A stretch of DNA of 5,708 bases, taken from the NCBI GenBank assembly GCA_937880125.1, contig CALFLU010000102.1, positions 1 to 5,708 of the forward strand, read 5' to 3'. A program made the position numbers and the translations under genes. The DNA comes from an uncultured Eubacteriaceae bacterium (GTDB lineage Bacteria > Bacillota > Clostridia > Eubacteriales > UBA1433). How positions within the stretch are numbered: the first letter of the stretch is position 1; each line of letters opens with the position of its first letter. Positions 1-5,708 of this stretch are shown here, piece after piece. The notes beneath the pieces were generated by a model that saw nothing but the letters and a program-made list of their open reading frames with translations, did no database searches and was not told where the DNA came from.

Positions 1-3000
1 AATCAAATTAATTTCCCTGCCGCGTATGACGTCCAGCATCGTGGGCTTTTGCCCCTTGATTTTGTTTACCACCTGTGCTTTGACGCCATGTTCTTCCAAC
101 GCGCGCGCTGTGCCCGCGGTAGCCAAAATTTCAAAATCCATCTCTGCCAGTTTGGCTATCAGCGGTACAAACTGCTCTTTGTCGTTATTGTTCAGCGTGA
201 TCAGTATTTTATTTTTAAATTTCGCCAAGTCCATTCCCGCCGCACACAGCCCTTTATAAAGCGCGTCTTCATAATTTTCGGCCACGCCCATGACCTCTCC
301 CGTCGAGCGCATTTGCGGTCCCAACACCGCCTCGATACCCGGAATTTTTTCTGTGGAGAACACTGGTATTTTGATGCCGAATAAGTCGGATTCGGCATAA
401 AGCCCCGTGCCGCACTTCATGTCTTTGAGCTTTTCGCCCAAGGAGACGCGCACGGCAAGGGGAATAATCGGCAATCCGGATATTTTGCTGATATAGGGTA
501 CCGTTCTGCTGGAACGCGGGTTGACTTCGATGATGTAGACCTCGCCGTCCTGCTCGATGAACTGTATGTTGATAATGCCCATGACCTCCATCTTCGTGGC
601 AATACGCTTGGTATAGTCATAGATTTTGTCTTTGATTTCCTGTTTCATATCCACGGGTGGGTAAATCGTGATGCTGTCACCGGAGTGCACTCCCGCCTTT
701 TCGAGATGCTGCATGATACCCGGTATCAACACGTCTTCGCCGTCGCACACCGCGTCAATTTCCAGCTCCGTGCCGTAGATATATTTATCGATTAAAACGG
801 GGTTTTCCGTATCAAAACGAAAGGCGTCCCGCAGATATTTTTCCAGCGATGCCTGCTCATAGCATATCTCCATGCCCCTGCCGCCAAGCACATAGGAAGG
901 GCGCACCAAAACCGGATAGCCAATCTCGTCCGCCGCCAAAATGCCCTCATCCATCGTCCATACCCCTTTGCCGCGGGGTCGGTTGATTTGCAATTCTTCC
1001 AAAATCGCGTCAAACTTTTCTCTGTCCTCCGCCGCGTCAATGCTCTTGGGCTGCGTGCCGATGATCGGAATATTTTTCTTTGTGCAGAAATTGGCGAGTT
1101 TGATGGCGGTCTGTCCGCCGAATTGTAAAATTACGCCGTCGGGCTTTTCTCTTTCGATGATGTTGTAAAAATCTTCTTCCGCCAGCGGTTCAAAATACAA
1201 CTTATCCGATATATCAAAGTCCGTGCTCACGGTCTCAGGGTTGTTGTTGATGACAATGGCCTCAATGCCCTGTTTTTTGAGCGTAAAGACGCTGTGCACA
1301 CAGCAATAGTCAAACTCGATCCCCTGGCCGATTCGTATGGGGCCGCTGCCCACAACCACGACTTTTTTGTTGTCGCTGATGACGCTTTCGTCAAAATCAT
1401 CATAAGTGGAATAATAATAGGGCGATACGGCTTCAAACTCCGCAGCGCAGGTGTCCACGAGTTTATATGATGGGATAATATTATATTTTTTACGCAGATT
1501 AAAAATTTCTTCTTCCTTCACACCCATTAAATCCGCGATGCCTTTATCGGCAAATCCGCGTTTTTTCAATTCACGCAAATAGTCCTTGCTCAACTCTTCA
1601 GGGCGCATTTTTGTCAATATTTCTTCGTTTTCCACAATGCCACGCAGTTTTTCGATGAAGAAACGGTCAATGCCCGTAACCTGGGCAATTCTCTCAAAGC
1701 TGTATTTGCGCCTGAGCAGTGCGGCAATGTCAAAAATGCGTTCGTCGTCGGGATGAATGATGCGCTCTTTTAATTCCGCCATGCTGCGTGCCTCTGAGGG
1801 CGCATGCCACAGTGAAAAACTGCCTATTTCCAACGAACGCACGGCCTTGAGCAATGCCTGCTCAAAGTTTGCGCCGATGGCCATGGTCTCTCCGGTTGCC
1901 ATCATGCGCGTACCCAGCAGTTTGTTGTCGGATTCAAATTTGTCAAAGGGCCATTTGGGTATTTTGACCACCACGTAATCGATGGTGGGCTCAAAGCACG
2001 CATAGGTTTTTTTGGTTACGGCGTTGAGCACTTCGTCAAGCCCGTAGCCCAACGCCAGCTTTGCCGCAATTTTCGCAATGGGGTATCCCGTGGCCTTGGA
2101 AGCCAGTGCCGAAGAACGGCTCACCCGAGGATTGATTTCGATGACCGCATATTCAAAGCTGTCGGGTTTAAGCGCAAATTGAACGTTGCAGCCGCCGATG
2201 ATTTCCGCGGCACTGATAATGCTCAGCGCTGCGGTGCGCAGCATCTGAAACTCTTTGTCGCTCAGTGTCTGGCAGGGCGCTACGACCACGCTGTCGCCTG
2301 TGTGAATGCCCACGGGGTCTATGTTTTCCATGCTGCATACGGTGATGCAATTTCCCTTGCTGTCGCGCATGACTTCAAATTCGATTTCTTTCCAGCCTTT
2401 AATGCTTTTTTCAATGAGCACTTGATTGCCAAAACTCAGCGAAAGCCCGCTTTTAAGAATGGTTTCCAATTCGGCAGGATCCTCCGCCATACCGCCGCCG
2501 GCGCCGCCCAGGGTGTAGGCGGGTCTGACAATAACAGGGTAGCCTATTTTTCGCGCCACAGCAAAGCCGTCTTCAATGGTGCTGACTACTTCGCTCTCGA
2601 TGATCGGCTGGTCAACTTCTTCCATCAAGCGGCAAAAGCTGTCTCTGTCTTCCCCTTTGATAATGGATTCAATGGAGGTGCCGATCACGCGCACGTTGTA
2701 TTTGTCCAAAATACCTTTTTTGTATAAGTCCACGGCCAAATTCAGCCCCGTCTGGCCGCCCATGCCCGCCAAAATGGCGTCGGGTTTGTCTTGGATAATG
2801 ATTTTTTCGATGTATTCCGTGGTCAGCGGCTCAATATAGACCGCATCGGCAATTTCCGTATCGGTCATAATCGTCGCGGGATTGGAGTTGGCAAGCACCG
2901 TCTGCACGCCTTCTTCGCGCATGGCCGTGCAGGCTTGCGTACCCGAATAGTCAAATTCCGCGGCCTGGCCGATGACAATGGGGCCGGAGCCGATGATGAG

Positions 3001-3030
3001 TACCTTTTGAATCGAATTGTCTTTAGGCAT
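1..3030 (-). CDS. carB: Carbamoyl-phosphate synthase, large (synthetase) subunit, 3' end cut by the window edge
   Basis: CarB makes carbamoyl phosphate from bicarbonate, ammonia and two ATP, feeding pyrimidine and arginine synthesis. The 1010 visible codons are open throughout; family members have about 1060-1075 residues, so roughly 50-65 C-terminal residues and the stop are missing. The two homologous synthetase halves show clearly: GSGPIVIGQAAEFDY (14-28) is echoed by GSGPIRIGQGIEFDY (561-575). Half one has Arg129, Arg169, GGAGGGM (175-181), and EINPRVSRSSALASKATGYP (298-317) with metal/ATP ligands Glu298 and Asn300. A helical linker (about 400-550) contains VDTCAAEF and TPYYYS-like SPYYYS. 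Half two has Arg710, GGRGM (716-720) and EVNPRSSRTVPYISK (835-849). MRSTGEVMG (907-915) leads into the allosteric methylglyoxal-synthase-like domain (about 935 on) with ATAGTA (970-975). The ATG at 3030 has GGGGGAG 6 bases upstream and overlaps the end of carA. Confidence 0.97.
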   Translation of the reverse strand, partial: MPKDNSIQKVLIIGSGPIVIGQAAEFDYSGTQACTAMREEGVQTVLANSNPATIMTDTEIADAVYIEPLTTEYIEKIIIQDKPDAILAGMGGQTGLNLAVDLYKKGILDKYNVRVIGTSIESIIKGEDRDSFCRLMEEVDQPIIESEVVSTIEDGFAVARKIGYPVIVRPAYTLGGAGGGMAEDPAELETILKSGLSLSFGNQVLIEKSIKGWKEIEFEVMRDSKGNCITVCSMENIDPVGIHTGDSVVVAPCQTLSDKEFQMLRTAALSIISAAEIIGGCNVQFALKPDSFEYAVIEINPRVSRSSALASKATGYPIAKIAAKLALGYGLDEVLNAVTKKTYACFEPTIDYVVVKIPKWPFDKFESDNKLLGTRMMATGETMAIGANFEQALLKAVRSLEIGSFSLWHAPSEARSMAELKERIIHPDDERIFDIAALLRRKYSFERIAQVTGIDRFFIEKLRGIVENEEILTKMRPEELSKDYLRELKKRGFADKGIADLMGVKEEEIFNLRKKYNIIPSYKLVDTCAAEFEAVSPYYYSTYDDFDESVISDNKKVVVVGSGPIRIGQGIEFDYCCVHSVFTLKKQGIEAIVINNNPETVSTDFDISDKLYFEPLAEEDFYNIIEREKPDGVILQFGGQTAIKLANFCTKKNIPIIGTQPKSIDAAEDREKFDAILEELQINRPRGKGVWTMDEGILAADEIGYPVLVRPSYVLGGRGMEICYEQASLEKYLRDAFRFDTENPVLIDKYIYGTELEIDAVCDGEDVLIPGIMQHLEKAGVHSGDSITIYPPVDMKQEIKDKIYDYTKRIATKMEVMGIINIQFIEQDGEVYIIEVNPRSSRTVPYISKISGLPIIPLAVRVSLGEKLKDMKCGTGLYAESDLFGIKIPVFSTEKIPGIEAVLGPQMRSTGEVMGVAENYEDALYKGLCAAGMDLAKFKNKILITLNNNDKEQFVPLIAKLAEMDFEILATAGTARALEEHGVKAQVVNKIKGQKPTMLDVIRGREINLI

Positions 3031-4117
3031 TGTGCTCTCCCCCTTTGATTGTCTCAATCATTTCTTCAAATATATATTCCGAATCTCCCGGCCCCGGGCA
3101 AGCCTCGGGGTGATACTGCACGGAAAAAATCGGCTTGGTTTTATGTTTCATGCCCTCCACGCTGCCGTCGTTCATATTGATATGGGTAATTTCAAACACA
3201 TCGGGCAGATTGGTCGTTACAAATCCGTGGTTTTGGCTCGTGATATACACGCGGTCTTTTCGCAAATCCTTGACCGGGTGGTTGCTGCCTCTGTGACCAA
3301 AGGTAAGCTTCGTGCACTCTCCTCCCATGGCCAGCGTAAGCAGCTGATGCCCCAGACAAATGCCCACCACGGGCTTTTTGTCAATGAGTGTTTTGACGGT
3401 ATCAATCGTCTCTTTCAAGTCATTGGGATCCCCCGGTCCGTTGGATAGCAGTATGCCATCAGGCTCTATGGCCAGTATTTCTTCGGCTGAAGCATTGTAG
3501 GGAAACAACGTCAGCTTGCAGCCTTTTTTCACAAAAGTATCCAAAATGTTTTGTTTGATGCCAAAATCCAGCACCGCAAGACTTAGGCCCTCTCCCACTG
3601 TATGCACTTCTTTTGTGCTCACATGCTCCACCACGTCTCGGTTGCTGTAAGGTGTCAACAACTGCGCAACTTCTTCTTTATCCAGCGTTCTTGTCGTCAA
3701 AATCCCCTTCATGACGCCGTGGTCGCGGATGGTTTTTGTCAAATAGCGCGTGTCCAAATCCTGCATGCCGAAAATTTTGTGTGTGTACAAATAGTCGTTC
3801 AAATTCATCTCATAGCGAAAGTTATTGGGGTATTCGCAGAGTTCTTTGACGATAAAGCCCCTGACCTTAGGATAGAGCGATTGGTCGTCTTCCAAATTGA
3901 TGCCGTAGTTGCCGATTAACGGATAGGTCATCAGCACAATTTGGCCGAAATAGGACGGGTCGGTCAGCACTTCCTGGTATCCTGTCATGCCTGTGTTAAA
4001 CACGACTTCGCCCACAACATCTTCCTGCATATAACCAAAGCCCCTGCCTTTAAATACGGCGCCGTTTTCCAAATACAGTTGCACGATTTTCCCGTTTTGA
4101 ACACAAATATTTTTCAT
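3023..4117 (-). CDS. carA: Carbamoyl-phosphate synthase, glutaminase (small) subunit
   Basis: This 364-residue subunit hydrolyses glutamine and channels ammonia to CarB. The N-terminal CPSase small-chain domain (about 14-145) contains GEVVFNTGMTGYQEVLTDPSY (split here as GEVVFNTGMTGY at 36-47 and QEVLTDPSY at 48-56). The class I glutamine amidotransferase domain (about 178-358) contains VLDFGIKQNI (182-191), LLSNGPGDP (223-231), the nucleophile elbow GICLGHQ with Cys254, GHRGSNHPV (274-282), and QYHPEA with His336 and Glu338, completing the Cys-His-Glu triad. The ATG at 4117 has AGGAGG 9 bases upstream. This start places about 10 more residues before the LENGAVFKG segment than the usual CarA has; an internal GTG at 4084 would give a more typical N-terminus but has only a weak ribosome binding site. 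The gene ends with TAA at 3025-3023, overlapping carB by 8 bases. Confidence 0.97.
   Translation of the reverse strand: MKNICVQNGKIVQLYLENGAVFKGRGFGYMQEDVVGEVVFNTGMTGYQEVLTDPSYFGQIVLMTYPLIGNYGINLEDDQSLYPKVRGFIVKELCEYPNNFRYEMNLNDYLYTHKIFGMQDLDTRYLTKTIRDHGVMKGILTTRTLDKEEVAQLLTPYSNRDVVEHVSTKEVHTVGEGLSLAVLDFGIKQNILDTFVKKGCKLTLFPYNASAEEILAIEPDGILLSNGPGDPNDLKETIDTVKTLIDKKPVVGICLGHQLLTLAMGGECTKLTFGHRGSNHPVKDLRKDRVYITSQNHGFVTTNLPDVFEITHINMNDGSVEGMKHKTKPIFSVQYHPEACPGPGDSEYIFEEMIETIKGGEHNA
3037..3043 (-). promoter_or_regulatory. Ribosome binding site of carB, inside carA
   Basis: GGGGGAG, preceded by AAA, lies 6 bases before the carB ATG at 3030 and encodes the Gly-Gly-Glu run near the carA C-terminus. 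It supports this carB start, which also matches the usual N-terminus, in which the first nucleotide-binding glycine motif begins near residue 14. Confidence 0.78.
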
Positions 4118-4120
4118 CGT

Positions 4121-4687
4121 CTAAAACCTCCTGCTGCCCGGTTTTACGGGAGTGCTGCCCTGCTTGCAGAGCGGGCAAGACTCTTCTTCATAGGTTTCTA
4201 TATCCAATTTGATTGCGCTGTAAACAGGCAGATCAAAGGGCAGTTTTCCGCTTGTTCTGTCCACAATGCAAAGCACGCCGATGACCTCGCCGCCGTAGCC
4301 GGCCAGCGCGTCAATGGTCTCTTTCGTCGATTTGCCCGTGGTCAACACGTCTTCGGTGATGAGAATTTTCGCGCCTTGTTCAATATGAAATCCGCGCCTA
4401 AGCATCATCATGTTATCGACACGCTCGGTGAAAATGCCCTCCACACCCAGCTGTCTGCCCACTTCATAGGATACGATGACACCGCCCATGGCAGGACCCA
4501 CGACAATATCGGGCTTTTGCGGTAATTTTTTAACCGCCTCTTTCAACACTGTCTCCGCCTTATCCGCATAGCGCAGCAACTTGGCACACTGCACATAGCC
4601 GCTGCTGTGTTTGCCCGAAGACAACAGAAAATGTCCTTGCAACACAGCTTCGGTCTCTTGTAATATTTTTAATATCTGCTCGCTCAT
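4121..4687 (-). CDS. pyrE: Orotate phosphoribosyltransferase
   Basis: This 188-residue cytosolic enzyme joins orotate and PRPP to give orotidine 5'-monophosphate and pyrophosphate. Visible family features are FLLSSGKHSSGY (20-31) at the orotate end of the site, VVGPAMGGV (62-70), LRRGF (96-100), and the PRPP-binding loop ILITEDVLTTGKST (108-121), whose acidic pair is Glu112-Asp113. The C-terminus carries CPLCKQGSTPVKPGS (171-185), a tail typical of the Thermus/clostridial type of PyrE and absent from the E. coli type. The ATG at 4687 follows an AAGGCGGT ribosome binding site by 7 bases. The gene starts 13 bases after the pyrD stop and its TAG ends 3 bases before carA, so it is inside the operon. 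Oddities are TGKST where TGGS is usual in the PRPP loop, and the last two arginine codons, AGG AGG, which form the carA ribosome binding site. Confidence 0.97.
   Translation of the reverse strand: MSEQILKILQETEAVLQGHFLLSSGKHSSGYVQCAKLLRYADKAETVLKEAVKKLPQKPDIVVGPAMGGVIVSYEVGRQLGVEGIFTERVDNMMMLRRGFHIEQGAKILITEDVLTTGKSTKETIDALAGYGGEVIGVLCIVDRTSGKLPFDLPVYSAIKLDIETYEEESCPLCKQGSTPVKPGSRRF
4127..4132 (-). promoter_or_regulatory. Ribosome binding site of carA, formed by tandem AGG codons of pyrE
   Basis: AGGAGG, a perfect core Shine-Dalgarno, lies 9 bases before the ATG at 4117. It is also read in frame as Arg186-Arg187 of PyrE, just before the final Phe and TAG. Its strength and spacing favour the ATG at 4117 over the internal GTG at 4084. 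Confidence 0.82.
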
Positions 4688-4694
4688 CTCATCT

Positions 4695-4702
4695 ACCGCC
4701 TT
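4695..4702 (-). promoter_or_regulatory. Ribosome binding site of pyrE, overlapping the pyrD stop
   Basis: AAGGCGGT differs at one base from the full anti-Shine-Dalgarno complement AAGGAGGT and lies 7 bases before the ATG at 4687. Its first two bases are the AA of the pyrD TAA stop, so ribosomes ending on pyrD stop on top of it. Confidence 0.7.
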
Positions 4703-5600
4703 ATAAGATATTTATAATTTCCTTTAAAGAAAGGTTGTTTTCTATACAATACTCGTCCAGTTCCGCCAAAATTTCCGTCAATTTTGTGGGGCGAATGAAC
4801 CCTGCAGTGCCGATTTGCACGCACCGCGCCCCCGCCATCAAAAATTCAATAACATCCTTAGCACTGTATATTCCGCCAATACCCATAATGGGAATATCCA
4901 CGGCTTTTGCCGCCTGGTGCACCATGCGCAGCGCAATGGGTTTAATGGCTGCCCCCGAGAGCCCCGCATAGATGTTGTCAAACACCGGCCGCCTGTTTTG
5001 AATGTCTATTGCCATGCCTTGCACGGTATTAATCAGTGACAAGGCGTCCGCTCCCGCCTCCTGGCAAGAGGCGGCCATTGCCGCAATGTCGGTGACATTG
5101 GGTGAGAGTTTTACCATCAACGGAAAACGCGTGATATCCTTCACCGCGCGGGTCACCTCATAGGCCGACTTTTCGCAGACACCAAAGAGCATGCCGCCGC
5201 TTTTCACATTGGGACAAGAGATATTCAACTCCAAAATATCGATATCGATTTCGTTTAAAAGGCGTGCGCCTTCTATGTATTCGTCCAGGCTGTCTCCGCC
5301 CAGATTGATGATTTTCACCGTCTGAATGCGCGACTTTATTTCATCATAGGTTTCTACAAATGCTTCTACACCGGGGTTTTCAAGCCCGATGCTGTTGAGC
5401 ATGCCGCCTGCAGTCTCCCAGATACGCACACCGTCATTGCCCTCTTTTTTGTTCAGCGTCAGTCCCTTCAACGAAACGGCGCCCAGTTGATTGATGTCAT
5501 AATACTTTGCGTATTCTTTGCCGAATCCGAAGGTTCCCGAAGCCGCCGCAACAGGGTTTTTTAAATTGAAATTCAGAAAATCCACTTCCAGCCTATTCAT
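4701..5600 (-). CDS. pyrD: Dihydroorotate dehydrogenase B (NAD+), catalytic subunit
   Basis: This 299-residue FMN enzyme oxidises dihydroorotate to orotate, the fourth step of UMP synthesis. Numbering from the chosen start, it shows the AAASGTFGFG loop (18-27), the active-site lysine region SLKGLT (43-48), MLNSIGLENPG (67-77), the NISCPNVKSGG loop with Cys129 as the class 1 catalytic base, VKLSPNVTD (163-171), and the FMN-phosphate motifs GIGGI (240-244) and VQIGTA (261-266). The length is normal for class 1B, and adjacency to pyrK supports the NAD-linked 1B form over the fumarate-linked 1A form. The ATG at 5600 is chosen because GGAGG lies 9 bases upstream and the protein then begins MNRLEVDF, as family members do. 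An in-frame GTG at 5636 lies inside pyrK, and an ATG at 5609 abuts the Shine-Dalgarno, so both are unlikely. Oddity: the loop at 211-221 reads YAGLSGAAIKP where GGLSGPAIKP is usual. Confidence 0.97.
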   Translation of the reverse strand: MNRLEVDFLNFNLKNPVAAASGTFGFGKEYAKYYDINQLGAVSLKGLTLNKKEGNDGVRIWETAGGMLNSIGLENPGVEAFVETYDEIKSRIQTVKIINLGGDSLDEYIEGARLLNEIDIDILELNISCPNVKSGGMLFGVCEKSAYEVTRAVKDITRFPLMVKLSPNVTDIAAMAASCQEAGADALSLINTVQGMAIDIQNRRPVFDNIYAGLSGAAIKPIALRMVHQAAKAVDIPIMGIGGIYSAKDVIEFLMAGARCVQIGTAGFIRPTKLTEILAELDEYCIENNLSLKEIINIL

Positions 5601-5708
5601 AAAACACATCCTCCGCAGCAAACACGGGTCCGTCACTGCACACCTTTTTGTTTCCCTGCCTCGTCTTGATGTTGCAGCCTAAGCAGGCACCCACACCGCA
5701 GGCCATCC
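5593..5708 (-). CDS. pyrK: Dihydroorotate dehydrogenase B, electron transfer subunit (partial, C-terminal end only)
   Basis: Only the last 37 complete codons are present; the gene enters from the right edge and ends with TAG at 5595-5593. The visible peptide contains MACGVGACLGC followed by KKVCSDGPVF, which is the C-terminal [2Fe-2S] cluster region of PyrK. Four cysteines are spaced C-x4-C-x2-C-x11-C. In this family PyrK binds FAD and the iron-sulfur cluster and carries electrons from the FMN of PyrD to NAD+ in a cytosolic PyrD2-PyrK2 complex; the FAD and NAD domains would lie outside the window. The frame overlaps the start of pyrD by 8 bases, which fits translational coupling of the two subunits. 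Identification is firm because of the cysteine motif and the neighbouring pyrD. The start and full length cannot be seen. Confidence 0.93.
   Translation of the reverse strand, partial: MACGVGACLGCNIKTRQGNKKVCSDGPVFAAEDVFYE
5610..5614 (-). promoter_or_regulatory. Ribosome binding site of pyrD, inside pyrK
   Basis: GGAGG reads on the minus strand 9 bases before the ATG at 5600 and lies within the last codons of pyrK. It decides the pyrD start: the ATG at 5609 directly touches this site and could not be used, and no comparable site precedes the GTG at 5636. Confidence 0.8.

Noticed and set aside
1471..1500. An AT-rich stretch with TATAAT on the minus strand inside carB, resembling a -10 promoter element
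   Set aside because: No -35 element is found at the right distance (the hexamer there reads GAAATT), and the codons encode the expected CarB linker (Lys-Lys-Tyr-Asn-Ile-Ile).
2471..2520. A GC-rich, GGC-repetitive stretch in carB resembling a hairpin or terminator stem
   Set aside because: It encodes the glycine-rich ATP-binding loop GGAGGGM of the first synthetase half, and no run of U follows.
2179..2727. A long plus-strand open frame of 182 codons opposite carB
   Set aside because: It lies entirely antisense to a well-conserved part of CarB, has no recognisable domain, and its composition is what the complement of the CarB codons gives. It is a shadow of carB.
3941..4525. A plus-strand open frame of 194 codons opposite carA and pyrE
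   Set aside because: It spans two unrelated genes on the opposite strand, shows no family motif, and its His/Phe/Ala-rich make-up reflects reverse-complemented codons. Other plus-strand frames across the window were rejected for the same reason.
4684..4692. A two-codon frame ATG AGA TGA just before the pyrE start
   Set aside because: Its ATG is only 2 bases from the Shine-Dalgarno-like site, too close for initiation, and nothing suggests a leader peptide there.
5238..5249. A perfect 12-base palindrome, ATCGATATCGAT
   Set aside because: It encodes Ile-Asp-Ile-Asp within the conserved strand leading to the PyrD active-site cysteine. It is a codon-repeat coincidence inside a gene, with no flanking operator context.
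5601..5636. An extended PyrD start at GTG 5636, giving 12 more residues
   Set aside because: The added residues are the pyrK C-terminus read in another frame, there is no ribosome binding site before the GTG, and the family N-terminus matches the ATG at 5600.

Overview
The window is a single, fully coding stretch of a de novo pyrimidine biosynthesis operon, all on the minus strand. In transcription order (right to left) it carries the 3' end of pyrK, then pyrD, pyrE, carA and most of carB. The two window edges cut pyrK at its 5' side and carB at its 3' side. No RNA gene, mobile element, CRISPR array, internal promoter or terminator was found, and no intergenic gap exceeds 13 bases. CarB was translated codon by codon over 1010 codons and contains no stop or frameshift.

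The organism looks like a low-to-mid GC Bacillota, most probably a member of Clostridia. The grounds are the class 1B, NAD-linked dihydroorotate dehydrogenase pair (PyrD with the iron-sulfur subunit PyrK), purine-rich Shine-Dalgarno sequences before each complete gene and before carB, tight gene packing, and clostridial-looking sequence variants in PyrE and CarB. A finer placement cannot be supported from the sequence alone.

The genes form one pathway. CarA and CarB make carbamoyl phosphate from glutamine, bicarbonate and ATP. PyrD with PyrK oxidises dihydroorotate to orotate and passes electrons to NAD+. PyrE joins orotate to PRPP to give OMP. The remaining steps (pyrB, pyrC, pyrF) and any regulator such as PyrR are outside the window or elsewhere. 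Gene order (K-D-E-carA-carB) differs from the Bacillus subtilis order (carA-carB-K-D-F-E).

I found no undescribed system. The most interesting detail is organisational. The two junctions between subunits of obligate complexes (pyrK/pyrD and carA/carB) have the same 8-base overlap in the same phase, while the two junctions between independent enzymes (pyrD/pyrE and pyrE/carA) do not overlap. A tandem AGG-AGG arginine pair at the end of pyrE also serves as the carA ribosome binding site. Smaller points are an N-terminal extension on CarA and non-consensus residues in the CarB allosteric domain, the PyrE PRPP loop and a PyrD flavin-site loop.
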